Shown: positions 1 to 7,345 of the stretch, one piece after another
Layout: the number at the start of each line of letters is the position of its first letter
Numbering within the stretch: the stretch's first letter is position 1
Source of the DNA: Candidatus Electrothrix aarhusensis
GTDB taxonomy: Bacteria > Desulfobacterota > Desulfobulbia > Desulfobulbales > Desulfobulbaceae
DNA: 32,323 nt
Direction: 5' to 3'
NCBI GenBank assembly: GCA_004028505.1
Contig: MTKO01000096.1
Span: forward strand, 1 to 32,323
Program-made: the position numbers and the translations under genes
Notes under the pieces: generated by a model
The model's database searches: none
What the model was told of the DNA's origin: nothing
Seen by the model: only the letters and a program-made list of their open reading frames with translations

Positions 1-385
1 TCCCATGCATATGATTGAGCATTCCCTCAGTGCCCTTTATGATGTACCGCATGGGGCCGGGCTGTCCGTGGTTATGCCCGGTTGGTTGCAATGGTATCTG
101 GAGCAGGATGCCGCTCGTATTGCCCGGCTGGGGCGGGGGATTCTTCCGCCTGCGGAACAACAAGAGCTGGCAGGGGAAGGTGATACCGTTATCGCAGAAC
201 AAACGATTGCTTTTCTCCACAGCTGGTTCAGTAAGGTACACAGTCCTGTCACGCTGGCGGAGCTGAATATCCCGGCAGAGGATATTCCTCGTATTGCCGA
301 AAACGCCTTAGGGTTGGCCAAGGTATGGCGTTTGAATCAGTACAGTCAGGAGGTTATTGAGGATGTTTTACGACGTTGTGCGTAG
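1..385 (+). CDS. Iron-containing alcohol dehydrogenase, C-terminal part (5' truncated by window edge)
   Basis: The reading frame is open from the first bases, so the gene begins before the window and only about 127 C-terminal residues are visible. The segment MIEHSLSALYDVPHGAG matches the metal-binding part of group III Fe-dependent alcohol dehydrogenases (YqhD / butanol dehydrogenase type). In that family the histidines of the two His-containing patches (IEH and PHG) coordinate the catalytic iron. The enzyme reduces aldehydes or oxidises alcohols with NAD(P)H in the cytoplasm. The rest of the C-terminal helical domain follows normally to a TAG stop. The substrate cannot be told from this fragment. 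The next gene is convergent, on the minus strand, about 60 bp away. Confidence 0.88.
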   Translation, partial: PMHMIEHSLSALYDVPHGAGLSVVMPGWLQWYLEQDAARIARLGRGILPPAEQQELAGEGDTVIAEQTIAFLHSWFSKVHSPVTLAELNIPAEDIPRIAENALGLAKVWRLNQYSQEVIEDVLRRCA

Positions 386-448
386 ATCTTGGCGGTGAGG
401 AGATGGCGGAGATGGTGAACGAGTAAACTTACTCTATCGTCGTTTCCG

Positions 449-1101
449 TCAGGTTCTTCCTGTGGAACGAATTCGTTGCTGAGAGCTCAGGCCTCGGCTT
501 GCAGGCAGGTTTAATGCTCTTCTATAGCTTCCTTCTGAAAACCCATGAATCTTTTTGCCTTGAATGACGGCAAAAGGTACATGCTGGACCCCGCCCGCAG
601 CCCTCATTTTCTTCTTGGCTACCTTGTCTCTCTCAATGTTATATTCTTTAAAGGCAATATGATGAGAGCGAAGAAATTCTACCGCCTGCTTGCAATATTC
701 ACAGCTGGTTGCAGTAAAGAGCACCACCTTGTCCGTGGCGATTTTTACCACTTGCTTTTTCTTTGGCTTTGTTTGCGCTGAGATTTTTCGCGAAGATGAG
801 GTCACCGCTGAGGTGGCAACGGGTGGGGCAGTCTTTTTTTGTACGGTAATCCTAGGAACCGTGTAGTTTTCATCTGGCACCGCTTCCACGTTGTCCACGC
901 CAAAGGGTTTGATATTGCTGAAATGACGAGCCCCTTTTTCATCAACCCATTTATAGATAATGCCATTGGCCTTTTTTGGCGACTCTTTGGACGTATTGAT
1001 AATATTGGTTATTTTTTGTTCGAACCAGTGTCTTATATCAGCCCGACTTAAGGAAAAAAAAAGGCGGTTGTTAAGAAGGCTACTGCTGTTGCTTTTTTCA
1101 C
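449..1101 (-). CDS. DUF4124-glutaredoxin periplasmic protein, frameshifted in the signal peptide
   Basis: The likely start is GTG at 1101-1099 (VKKATAVAFLTTAFFF), a typical signal-peptide start. That frame hits TAA just after an A9 tract at 1054-1062. With one more A it reads straight into SLSRADIRHWFEQK, which restores a complete signal peptide with a plausible SRA-D cleavage site. The mature part carries a DUF4124 motif (IYKWVDEKGARHFSNIKP) and then a proline/lysine-rich linker. It ends in a glutaredoxin-like domain with the redox motif CEYC and a VQHVPFAVI stretch holding the expected cis-proline. No ATG, GTG or TTG lies in the downstream frame before the GTG at 898, which would remove the signal peptide and DUF4124. 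The protein is probably an exported thiol-disulfide protein. The indel is either a sequencing error or a slippage-prone tract. Confidence 0.72.
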
Positions 1102-1251
1102 GATGAGTTTTTCTTTCTCCTCTGCTGATTTATACTCTTTTCCAGGTATCTTTTATATCGAGCATTATCTTCTTATATGACATCGGCGCAGTCATAATCA
1201 TGCTGTTGAATATGTCTATAATAGACTTGTTCTTTTTTAAAAACCAGGTAA

Positions 1252-1828
1252 TATCCCGATCAATTCAACCGGAGACACCTGATGAAAGCGCTGAACGGCA
1301 TTGATACACTTCTGATCGATGTAACGGAAAGAAATCATCATCGCCCGAAAGACAATTCCGTACAGCCTGAATATTACAGCGGTAAAAAAAAGACATACCG
1401 TCAAAAACACAGTGATGTCGACCCTTGACAAAGCGATATTTTTTCTCGGTGGGACATTCTCCGGTCATACGCATGACTATACGATGCTCAAAGAGGAATT
1501 TCCGCCTGGGAAGGCATGGTTTCAGTTCATGAAGGTACTTGCCGACCTCGGATATCAGGGGATCGTATCCGATTATTCCGGTGAGAACATCAGAATTCCC
1601 CATAAGAAACCCCGTAAAAGTAAAAAGAATCCGATCATTTCACTGTCGGATAAACAAAAGGAAGAAAACCAGGTCTTGAGTAAAATCAGAATCCTTGTCG
1701 AAAACGCGATCTGCGGATTAAAACGGTATAACATACTTGTTCATCGATTCCGCAATCACAGAAACAATTTTGACGATGATGTGGTCGGTATCGCCGCCGG
1801 GCTGTGGAATTTCAATCTTCGTTATTAA
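1252..1828 (+). pseudogene. IS5-like DDE transposase remnant (N-terminally truncated, frameshifted)
   Basis: The frame containing LLIDVTE and YYSGKKK opens after a stop at about 1251 and runs into the A8 run at 1384-1391. The rest (HTVKNTVMSTLDKA to the stop at 1828) lies in another frame. Removing one A gives YYSGKKRHTVKN, the conserved segment of DDE_Tnp_4 / IS5-group transposases. All three catalytic positions appear to be present: D in LLIDVTE, D in LADLGYQG and E in VENAICGLKR. The N-terminal helical DNA-binding part is missing, and I see no matching terminal inverted repeats around the fragment. It is therefore a dead relic. It is the only frameshift in the window that needs a base removed rather than added, so true decay is more likely here. 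Confidence 0.75.
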
Positions 1829-2100
1829 GGAACAACTCTAATACTTCTCGGATGATGTTCTGAAACCGGAACAGCTTTTTTTTCTGTTGGATTTGGGATT
1901 TGAAGCTACAATCCCCTGCTGTACACCCCGTCAATACACCTTCCTTTTTACCCTGCGATATCAGCACGAGTACATTTTTCCATTTCGAATTCTGTTTTTG
2001 TTGCGCCGTAAGGAAATACAGGCAAATTGAGAATGGGAACTGTTACTATAGTATTGTTATTTTTAATTTATCTCTTTACTTTTCTTTCTTTTTATGTTCT

Positions 2101-2114
2101 TCCTATATATAGGA
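2101..2114. promoter_or_regulatory. Perfect 14-bp palindrome TCCTATATATAGGA
   Basis: TCCTATATATAGGA equals its own reverse complement. It lies about 75 bp upstream of the PEP-CTERM start codon. It could be a protein-binding site or a chance AT-rich palindrome; no known operator is recognised. Confidence 0.3.
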
Positions 2115-2158
2115 GAGGGGGCAAATAAATTAGGGATTTTGACCTCTATTATTATTAA

Positions 2159-2176
2159 TTCATTAATTTTAATGAA
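2159..2176. promoter_or_regulatory. Inverted repeat TTCATTAA-TT-TTAATGAA just before the Shine-Dalgarno
   Basis: There are two perfect 8-bp arms separated by TT. The repeat ends two bases before the GGAAGG Shine-Dalgarno of the PEP-CTERM gene. The position suits an operator, or an mRNA structure affecting ribosome access. The loop is too small for a stable hairpin without fraying, so a dimeric repressor site is the better reading. Confidence 0.35.
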
Positions 2177-2189
2177 CGGAAGGAAAAAA

Positions 2190-2948
2190 ATGAAGAAAAA
2201 ACTTTTAGTAAGTGCAGTATTTGCGGCTGGTGTTGGAATGTTGGGAGGGAATGCAATGGCTGTGTCACTTCCATTTGGTGGTGATGGTAGTGGTAGTACT
2301 CTTCAAGGCGTGTTTGATGACCTTGCTACTGATGGTAATAATGCCATTAATGTGACGACGGATGCACTAAATGATTTCAGTGACAGCTATTGGTCAGTTG
2401 GCGGTTCAGGTGGAGCGGTTAGCACGATGATTATAGAGTTAGCCGGTTTTGCCCCTGATAACACGTTTGGCATATTTGACAGGGCTGATCGTTATAACAC
2501 GGTACAACTTTTTGGTGGAAGCAGTGGCACAGGTGACCAAACACTCCTATCAATCCGGGATAATGGGGATGTTTTCTTAAATTTTGCGAATGTCGATACA
2601 TTTGCTGCTAATGATTTTGGTTTTTACTTAGATTCTTCTCATAGTTCTCGTGGTGGAATGTGGTATAGTGATACTTCTTTTAACTCAGATGGCATGGATC
2701 ATATGGGCGCTTATCAAGGAGTAGGTGAAGAAATTCAAATAGCGCCTTTTGCTGCGGGAGAGTGGGGGAATAATGAGTTTATCCTAGCATTTGAAGATTT
2801 GGGTAGCCAATATAGTGACCAAGACTATACTGATTTTGTTGTGATGGTAGAATCTGTAAATCCACATTCAGTCCCCGAACCATCAGCCATGCTTCTTTTC
2901 AGCACCGGCATAGCTGGGCTCATAGGAATCAGAAGAAAGAAAAAGTAA
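2190..2948 (+). CDS. PEP-CTERM sorting-domain exported protein
   Basis: The protein is 252 aa. The ATG at 2190 is chosen because GGAAGG lies 6-12 bases upstream and because it gives a clean signal peptide (KKK, hydrophobic core, AMA cleavage near residue 24). The mature body is acidic and rich in Gly, Ser, Asp and Asn, with almost no Lys. That is typical of secreted PEP-CTERM proteins. The last 25 residues (228-252) form the sorting signal: a VPEPS motif, a hydrophobic segment and a terminal RRKKK cluster. By family knowledge an exosortase cleaves at this motif and the protein goes to the outer surface or exopolysaccharide matrix. No exosortase is in the window. The role of the body is unknown. 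The gene is flanked by a transposase relic and a MITE-like element and ends before a bidirectional terminator. Confidence 0.9.
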   Translation: MKKKLLVSAVFAAGVGMLGGNAMAVSLPFGGDGSGSTLQGVFDDLATDGNNAINVTTDALNDFSDSYWSVGGSGGAVSTMIIELAGFAPDNTFGIFDRADRYNTVQLFGGSSGTGDQTLLSIRDNGDVFLNFANVDTFAANDFGFYLDSSHSSRGGMWYSDTSFNSDGMDHMGAYQGVGEEIQIAPFAAGEWGNNEFILAFEDLGSQYSDQDYTDFVVMVESVNPHSVPEPSAMLLFSTGIAGLIGIRRKKK

Positions 2949-2970
2949 CTGCCCACTGCGGAGAATAAAT

Positions 2971-3061
2971 GACTCTGTTGATTAAGTCCTTAAAACTTGA
3001 CCACATTTCATGTTGTGCAGTTGAGATCACTCGCAAATCCTTTAACTTAATCAACAGGCTC
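2971..3061. mobile_element. Candidate 91-bp MITE with terminal inverted repeats and 6-bp direct flanks
   Basis: The ends are imperfect inverted repeats of 17 bp (2971-2987 and 3045-3061). Their inner 13 bp, CTGTTGATTAAGT and ACTTAATCAACAG, are perfect. ATAAAT occurs immediately outside both ends (2965-2970 and 3062-3067), as expected of a target-site duplication. The element carries no open reading frame. It is probably a non-autonomous miniature element, but the sequence is AT-rich and the transposase family that would mobilise it is not identified. Confidence 0.6.
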
Positions 3062-3111
3062 ATAAATAGCGTTTAATAGTGCAACGTCGCATAATGGATT
3101 TTATGTTAAAT

Positions 3112-3151
3112 AAAAAAGGGTCGCCAGCTTATGCTAGCGACCCTTTTTTTT
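3112..3151. terminator. Bidirectional intrinsic terminator
   Basis: An 11-bp stem with one mismatch (GGGTCGCCAGC / GCTAGCGACCC) closes a TTAT loop at 3118-3143. It is preceded by A6 and followed by T8, so it works in both directions. It sits between the plus-strand PEP-CTERM gene and the minus-strand gspF operon, which converge here. Confidence 0.9.
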
Positions 3152-3186
3152 ATTTTTGACCTCTGATTGGTAATCGGCCAGCCGAT

Positions 3187-4425
3187 TTACTTAATCAGCT
3201 GATTCATCTCAAAGATCGGCAGCAGGATAGAGATAACAATGAAGCTCACTGCCAAGCCCATAACCAGAATCATGATCGGTTCAATCATCGAGGTCATAGC
3301 CAAGACCTTGGTTTCCACTTCCTTCTCATAGCTGTCAGCCGCCTTTTCAAGCATTTTTTCCAAGGAACCACTCTGCTCCCCCACCGCAATCATCTGGACA
3401 AGCATGGGGGTGAAGTACTTGTTGCCACGCAAGACGCTAGACAGGCTTTTTCCCTTTTCCAACTCTTCAGTGGCTAAGTCCATAACATCGGCTAACAATA
3501 CATTATTGAGGATATTTTTGACAATCCCCAAGGAGGTGATCAAGGGGACACCGGATTCCAGCAAGCTGGACATGGTACGTCCCAAAGTCGCTGCTGCAAT
3601 TTTTATGTTCAGATCTCTGAGCACTGGAAAGGAAAGTTTCAGGGTATCCCAGAGCCGTTGGCCCTTGGGTTGTTGGATGAAAAAACGAATACCTATGATC
3701 AGACCGATAACCAGGAACACTATAATAATCCAATAGCTTTGGAGGAAATCACTCAGGCTGATCAAAATTGTTGTCGGCAGGGGCAGGGCTTGGTCTCGAT
3801 CTGTAAAGACCTTGGTGATTGAGGGTACGATAAAGGTGATCAGGAGAAAGAGTACCCCAATACCAACAACGGCCATAAAGATCGGGTAGATGAGGGCCGC
3901 TGCGATTCGCGATCGCATGGCCTGCTGGCGTTCACCGACCTCGGCCAGCCTTTCAAGAACCACATCCAGTGAACCTGAAGCCTCACCAGCCTGGACCATA
4001 TTGATGTAGATTTTGGAAAAGAGGGTGGGATGCTCTGCCAAAGACTCGGTTAATGAATTTCCCTCATTAACTGAGTCTTTGATCTGGGTGACCTTCGTTT
4101 GCAGTGCTTTGTTGGTGGTCTGCTCAACTAAGCCGCTCAGGGCCGGGACAAGGGGAATGCCAGCGCCGAGCAGGGTGGCAAGCTGACGGGTTGCAACATG
4201 AATTTCCTGCTGCTTGATTCCTGTGCCGAATTGGAGGGAGATAACGCTTTTTTTATTTGCCTCTTCTCTCTTTTTTCTCCCTCGTGGAACGGTTTCTTTG
4301 ATCTCAACCGGATAGCTGCCATCCTTGCGGATTTTTTGGCGGGCAGCTGACATGGAGTCAGCATCCAGCACTCCTTTCTGTTTTTTCCCCTGTGCAGTCA
4401 GGGCGGTATATTCGTAAACAGGCAT
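3187..4425 (-). CDS. gspF: Type II secretion / type IV pilus platform protein GspF (PilC family)
   Basis: The protein is 412 aa, the normal length for the family. The start MPVYEYTALTAQGKKQKG is the standard GspF N-terminus. Two GspF/PilC repeats follow (roughly residues 75-195 and 275-400), each with the cytoplasmic helical motif (GEASGSL and GEQSGSL). Three membrane segments lie near 178-205, 225-250 and 380-405. The LPLPTTILISLSDFL segment resembles GspF more than PilC. This inner-membrane protein is the rotor platform that couples the assembly ATPase to pseudopilin or pilin polymerisation. It is the last gene of the minus-strand membrane-protein operon, 33 bp after its upstream neighbour. 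No other secretion genes are adjacent. PilC is the alternative name. Confidence 0.93.
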   Translation of the reverse strand: MPVYEYTALTAQGKKQKGVLDADSMSAARQKIRKDGSYPVEIKETVPRGRKKREEANKKSVISLQFGTGIKQQEIHVATRQLATLLGAGIPLVPALSGLVEQTTNKALQTKVTQIKDSVNEGNSLTESLAEHPTLFSKIYINMVQAGEASGSLDVVLERLAEVGERQQAMRSRIAAALIYPIFMAVVGIGVLFLLITFIVPSITKVFTDRDQALPLPTTILISLSDFLQSYWIIIVFLVIGLIIGIRFFIQQPKGQRLWDTLKLSFPVLRDLNIKIAAATLGRTMSSLLESGVPLITSLGIVKNILNNVLLADVMDLATEELEKGKSLSSVLRGNKYFTPMLVQMIAVGEQSGSLEKMLEKAADSYEKEVETKVLAMTSMIEPIMILVMGLAVSFIVISILLPIFEMNQLIK

Positions 4426-4458
4426 ATGAGATGTAGGGATTGAGGCTGAAGAAAAAGC

Positions 4459-6179
4459 TTAGCGAACTGAACGAAAATTAATTTGATAAAGAATATAGTT
4501 GAGATGTGTATGTACTGCAATCAAATGATTTATGCTGAGCTGATTCCAAAGTTCCTGCTGGTGACTTTCCGCATTCTGTAACCACTGCACCATGAGATCG
4601 GCCCGAATCAGAAGATGGCTGATTTTCTGCTCTTGAAGATTTTGCAGAACCATATCGACATTACTTTCAGGCTGTCCCAGCCAAGAGAGAAGGAGATCGG
4701 GGTTACCGTGGGAGTCAAAGAGATGCGGCCTGTCCAGATAATATCCCCGCCAGCCGAGAAAAAGACAGATGATTTTTGCAGAATCCGGCAGATTTTTATT
4801 TGCATACTGCATAACCGGATATTCGGGAATCTGTTTAGTCAAATATTGATTTCGGCTCAGGTGGCCTGTGATATAGCTCAATGGATCAACCTTCACGAAT
4901 TGTTGCTGGATATAGCTACCGTTCCATAGAAGGAGAAGGGAAACAGTCAGTGGCCAGACCAGCTTAGTTAATCCGATTTTCGACGCATGTTTTTCACCCA
5001 GCTTTTCCAGGTTTTTGAGTCCGTACATGGAGAGAATCACCAGGAAAGGCAGGATAGGAGCCAAGTAGCGGATGCGCAGTACACCGGTGTTAAAGGCAAA
5101 GAGAAAGTAGAAAACAGAGAAGGCGGTCAGCGTCATCTTTTCAAGACGGAGCTGTTTCTTTTCCTGCGTGATGCCTAGAAAACTGAGGAACGGGAGGAAA
5201 AAGAGAAAGGGATTCAGGCGACCGTCAAAATAGCGGGGATCATTGTCCTGCCCCTCAAAGAAAATGCGTACAGGCAAAAAAAGAAGCTGCCAGATGTTTT
5301 CCTGGTAGAGTACATATCTTCGAGCAAAAACGCCACGGGCACCGCTATTTTTTTTCTCCTTGTTGCTTTCTATTTTCTTATCTGTTGTTGTACCGAGTTG
5401 CTGATCTGCCGGAGAGACGGTAAGTGTACGATTAAAGAACCTATTATAGAGGGGATAGATTGGGTTGCCGGTCCAGACGGCGTTTCTAATCAGCAAAGGT
5501 GAGGCGCTGACCAAGGCTGCAAGGCAAAAGAAAACCGTTGCTCGGATAGCGGTGCCAGCCTCTTTCTTGGTTTGCGGCTGACTGCGGATGATCAGAATCG
5601 GGAGCATGAGGGCCAGGAGAAAAAGAACGAGAAGCCCGTTGTACTTTGTCCCAATGGCTAAACCACAGGAGAGTCCGGCAAGGATAAGATACTTCCTTTG
5701 CTTTCCCGTCTCCAGCCAATGAAAGAGGAGGAGCAGGGATGCTGTGCTGAAAAAGAGAAGACCGAGGTCTACGTAAACAGTGATAGAAAGTTTGACGATG
5801 ATCGGGATGCTGAGAAAAAATAAGGCACCCAGAAGTCCGTAGGTGATAGATAATCTTTTTTTCAGATGGACATAGAGCAGCAGGGCCGTTCCAAGGCCGA
5901 AGGCCATGTGGATGTATTTAGCCAAGATGTCACTGCCAAGGTAAAGGCTCCCGTGTACAGCAGATCAAGGTTCATGGGATAGTAGGAAAAGACCAGCTCT
6001 GGAATTTCGTAGATTCCCCCATGTTGGAGATAGAGTTTCGGGAGCTGGAGGTGATGAATCAGGGCATCCCGGCTGAAGGGGGGCGTGCAGGCCAGCAGGG
6101 CGAGGCTGACAAGCAGGCCTGCAAGAAGTACCTTGATGAGGATGATAACCCCTCTTTTTTGAGAGACAGTGAACTGCAA
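4459..6179 (-). CDS. GT-C / family 39-like membrane glycosyltransferase (frameshift near 5935)
   Basis: The N-terminal part (ATG at 6179, reading to YPMNLDLLYTGAFTL) and the C-terminal part (from ILAKYIHMAFGLG) lie in adjacent frames. One missing G at about 5934-5937 (GGC read as GC) joins them as TGAFTLGSDILAKYIHMAF, giving about 573 aa. The first periplasmic loop has FSRDALIHHLQLPKLY, with an acidic residue where GT-C enzymes of the ArnT/PMT type keep the catalytic Asp. About ten hydrophobic segments follow, then a C-terminal soluble tail. Such enzymes transfer a sugar from a polyprenyl-phosphate carrier to lipid, glycan or protein on the periplasmic side. It starts 3 bp after the VKOR-DsbA gene, so the two are cotranscribed. 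Donor and acceptor are unknown. The frameshift is probably a sequencing error. Confidence 0.78.
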
Positions 6180-6182
6180 TGA

Positions 6183-7343
6183 CTACTCTTTGTTGATGAT
6201 GTCGAGGATTTTGTCCGGAAGACGACCTATATATACCTTGCCATCAACGATAAAGGAGGGGGTGCCAATAATATTGTTTTTCAAGCCGGTACGGATGTCG
6301 GACTCGACCTGTTTAAGCGCAGATGCGGAATGCATATCTTTTTTAAGCTGATCTGCATCAATATGAAGTTTCTCTGCAAATTTTTTTATATTAAAGGAGG
6401 TTATTCCATGCTGAATCACTGCGTATAGAGCGTCATTGGCTTCCCAGAATTTATCCTGTCGAGCAGCTGCAATTGTCAGCAGGGCCAACATCCCGGAGCC
6501 GGTATGAAAAGGTTCTTTGACCAGCACCGTATTGAATTTTTCGTCCATAGGATAATGATAATGGACTAAGCGGATCTTCTCTGGATATTTATCAACAAGA
6601 AGGCGTAAGAAAAAATGGGCTTTGCTGCATTGAAAACACTGATAATCCGTAAATTCGTTGATTACGAGTTTGGGGTCTTCCGCTCCGATCCAAGGGTGAC
6701 CTTCTTCTGTGACGCCAGTTGTTATGTTTTCTGATAATTGCGGGTAATGATAGTTCCAGTATGTCGGGATAAATAGCCTCAGCGCACTAAAGGCAAGAAC
6801 GAGGAGCACAAGCATGCTCAGGATACTTTTTTGGTGGAGCAGGAACCCCAGTCCTTTCTGTACTCCGGTGAGAAGAGAATGGCTGTTAAAGCGTCGTCGG
6901 ATAATCCAGGTTAAGAACAGGAGGGCAAAACTGACCACATAGGTCAGGAAACAGACTATGCAGTAGGATTCAATCTTTACGGCTGTTATGTAGCCGAAAA
7001 AGAGGTCGATAAGAGAAAAGAGCAGGGCTATAAGGAAGAGCAGGTCCCAGAGACCTCTGCGTTCCTTTGTATCGACCTGAGCAGGTAAGGCAAGAAGAAA
7101 GAATATTGTATAGCCGAGAACTCCCCAAAGCGCCACAGGAAGACCGAGTAGGATTGACCAAGGGCTTTGTGATACTGTATCGCAATTGATGGATTTGGAA
7201 ATGGCACAAAAACTACTGTAACCGATGTCTGTATAGTTTCGGTAGTGAGACAGGGCGAGGTAAGCTGAGGCCGCGATGCCGATAGCGGCAAGAATAAGTA
7301 TCGGAACAGTGTAGACGCGATAGGGGAGTGTTTTTTGCTTCAT
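6183..7343 (-). CDS. VKOR-DsbA fusion: membrane quinone-linked disulfide oxidoreductase
   Basis: The protein is 386 aa. The N-terminal half is a vitamin K epoxide reductase domain of four to five helices. It has the loop cysteines C46 and C54 (the latter in SINCDTVSQS) and the quinone-side CIVC motif at 128-131. One more membrane helix (about 173-193) leads to a DsbA/thioredoxin-like periplasmic domain with active-site CFQC at 236-239 and cis-proline in GTPSF (361-362). By family knowledge the DsbA part oxidises cysteines in exported proteins and VKOR passes the electrons to quinone, replacing DsbB. The gene is packed 2-3 bp from membrane glycosyltransferase-like genes on both sides. The pilin in this window has two cysteines, a possible but unproven substrate. 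Confidence 0.93.
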   Translation of the reverse strand: MKQKTLPYRVYTVPILILAAIGIAASAYLALSHYRNYTDIGYSSFCAISKSINCDTVSQSPWSILLGLPVALWGVLGYTIFFLLALPAQVDTKERRGLWDLLFLIALLFSLIDLFFGYITAVKIESYCIVCFLTYVVSFALLFLTWIIRRRFNSHSLLTGVQKGLGFLLHQKSILSMLVLLVLAFSALRLFIPTYWNYHYPQLSENITTGVTEEGHPWIGAEDPKLVINEFTDYQCFQCSKAHFFLRLLVDKYPEKIRLVHYHYPMDEKFNTVLVKEPFHTGSGMLALLTIAAARQDKFWEANDALYAVIQHGITSFNIKKFAEKLHIDADQLKKDMHSASALKQVESDIRTGLKNNIIGTPSFIVDGKVYIGRLPDKILDIINKE

Positions 7344-7345
7344 GG

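Larger units (their letters stand above)
1829..2189. other. AT-rich gene-poor leader before the PEP-CTERM gene
   Basis: These 361 bases hold no convincing gene. Two short palindromes near the 3' end are described separately. I find no clear sigma-70 or sigma-54 promoter and no inverted repeat pairing with sequence upstream of the transposase remnant. Confidence 0.5.

Noticed and set aside
1384..1391. Programmed frameshifting at the A8G tract of the transposase
   Set aside because: The shift needed is net +1, whereas IS elements usually use -1 at A-rich slippery sites. The gene also lacks its N-terminal part and visible terminal repeats, so decay is simpler.
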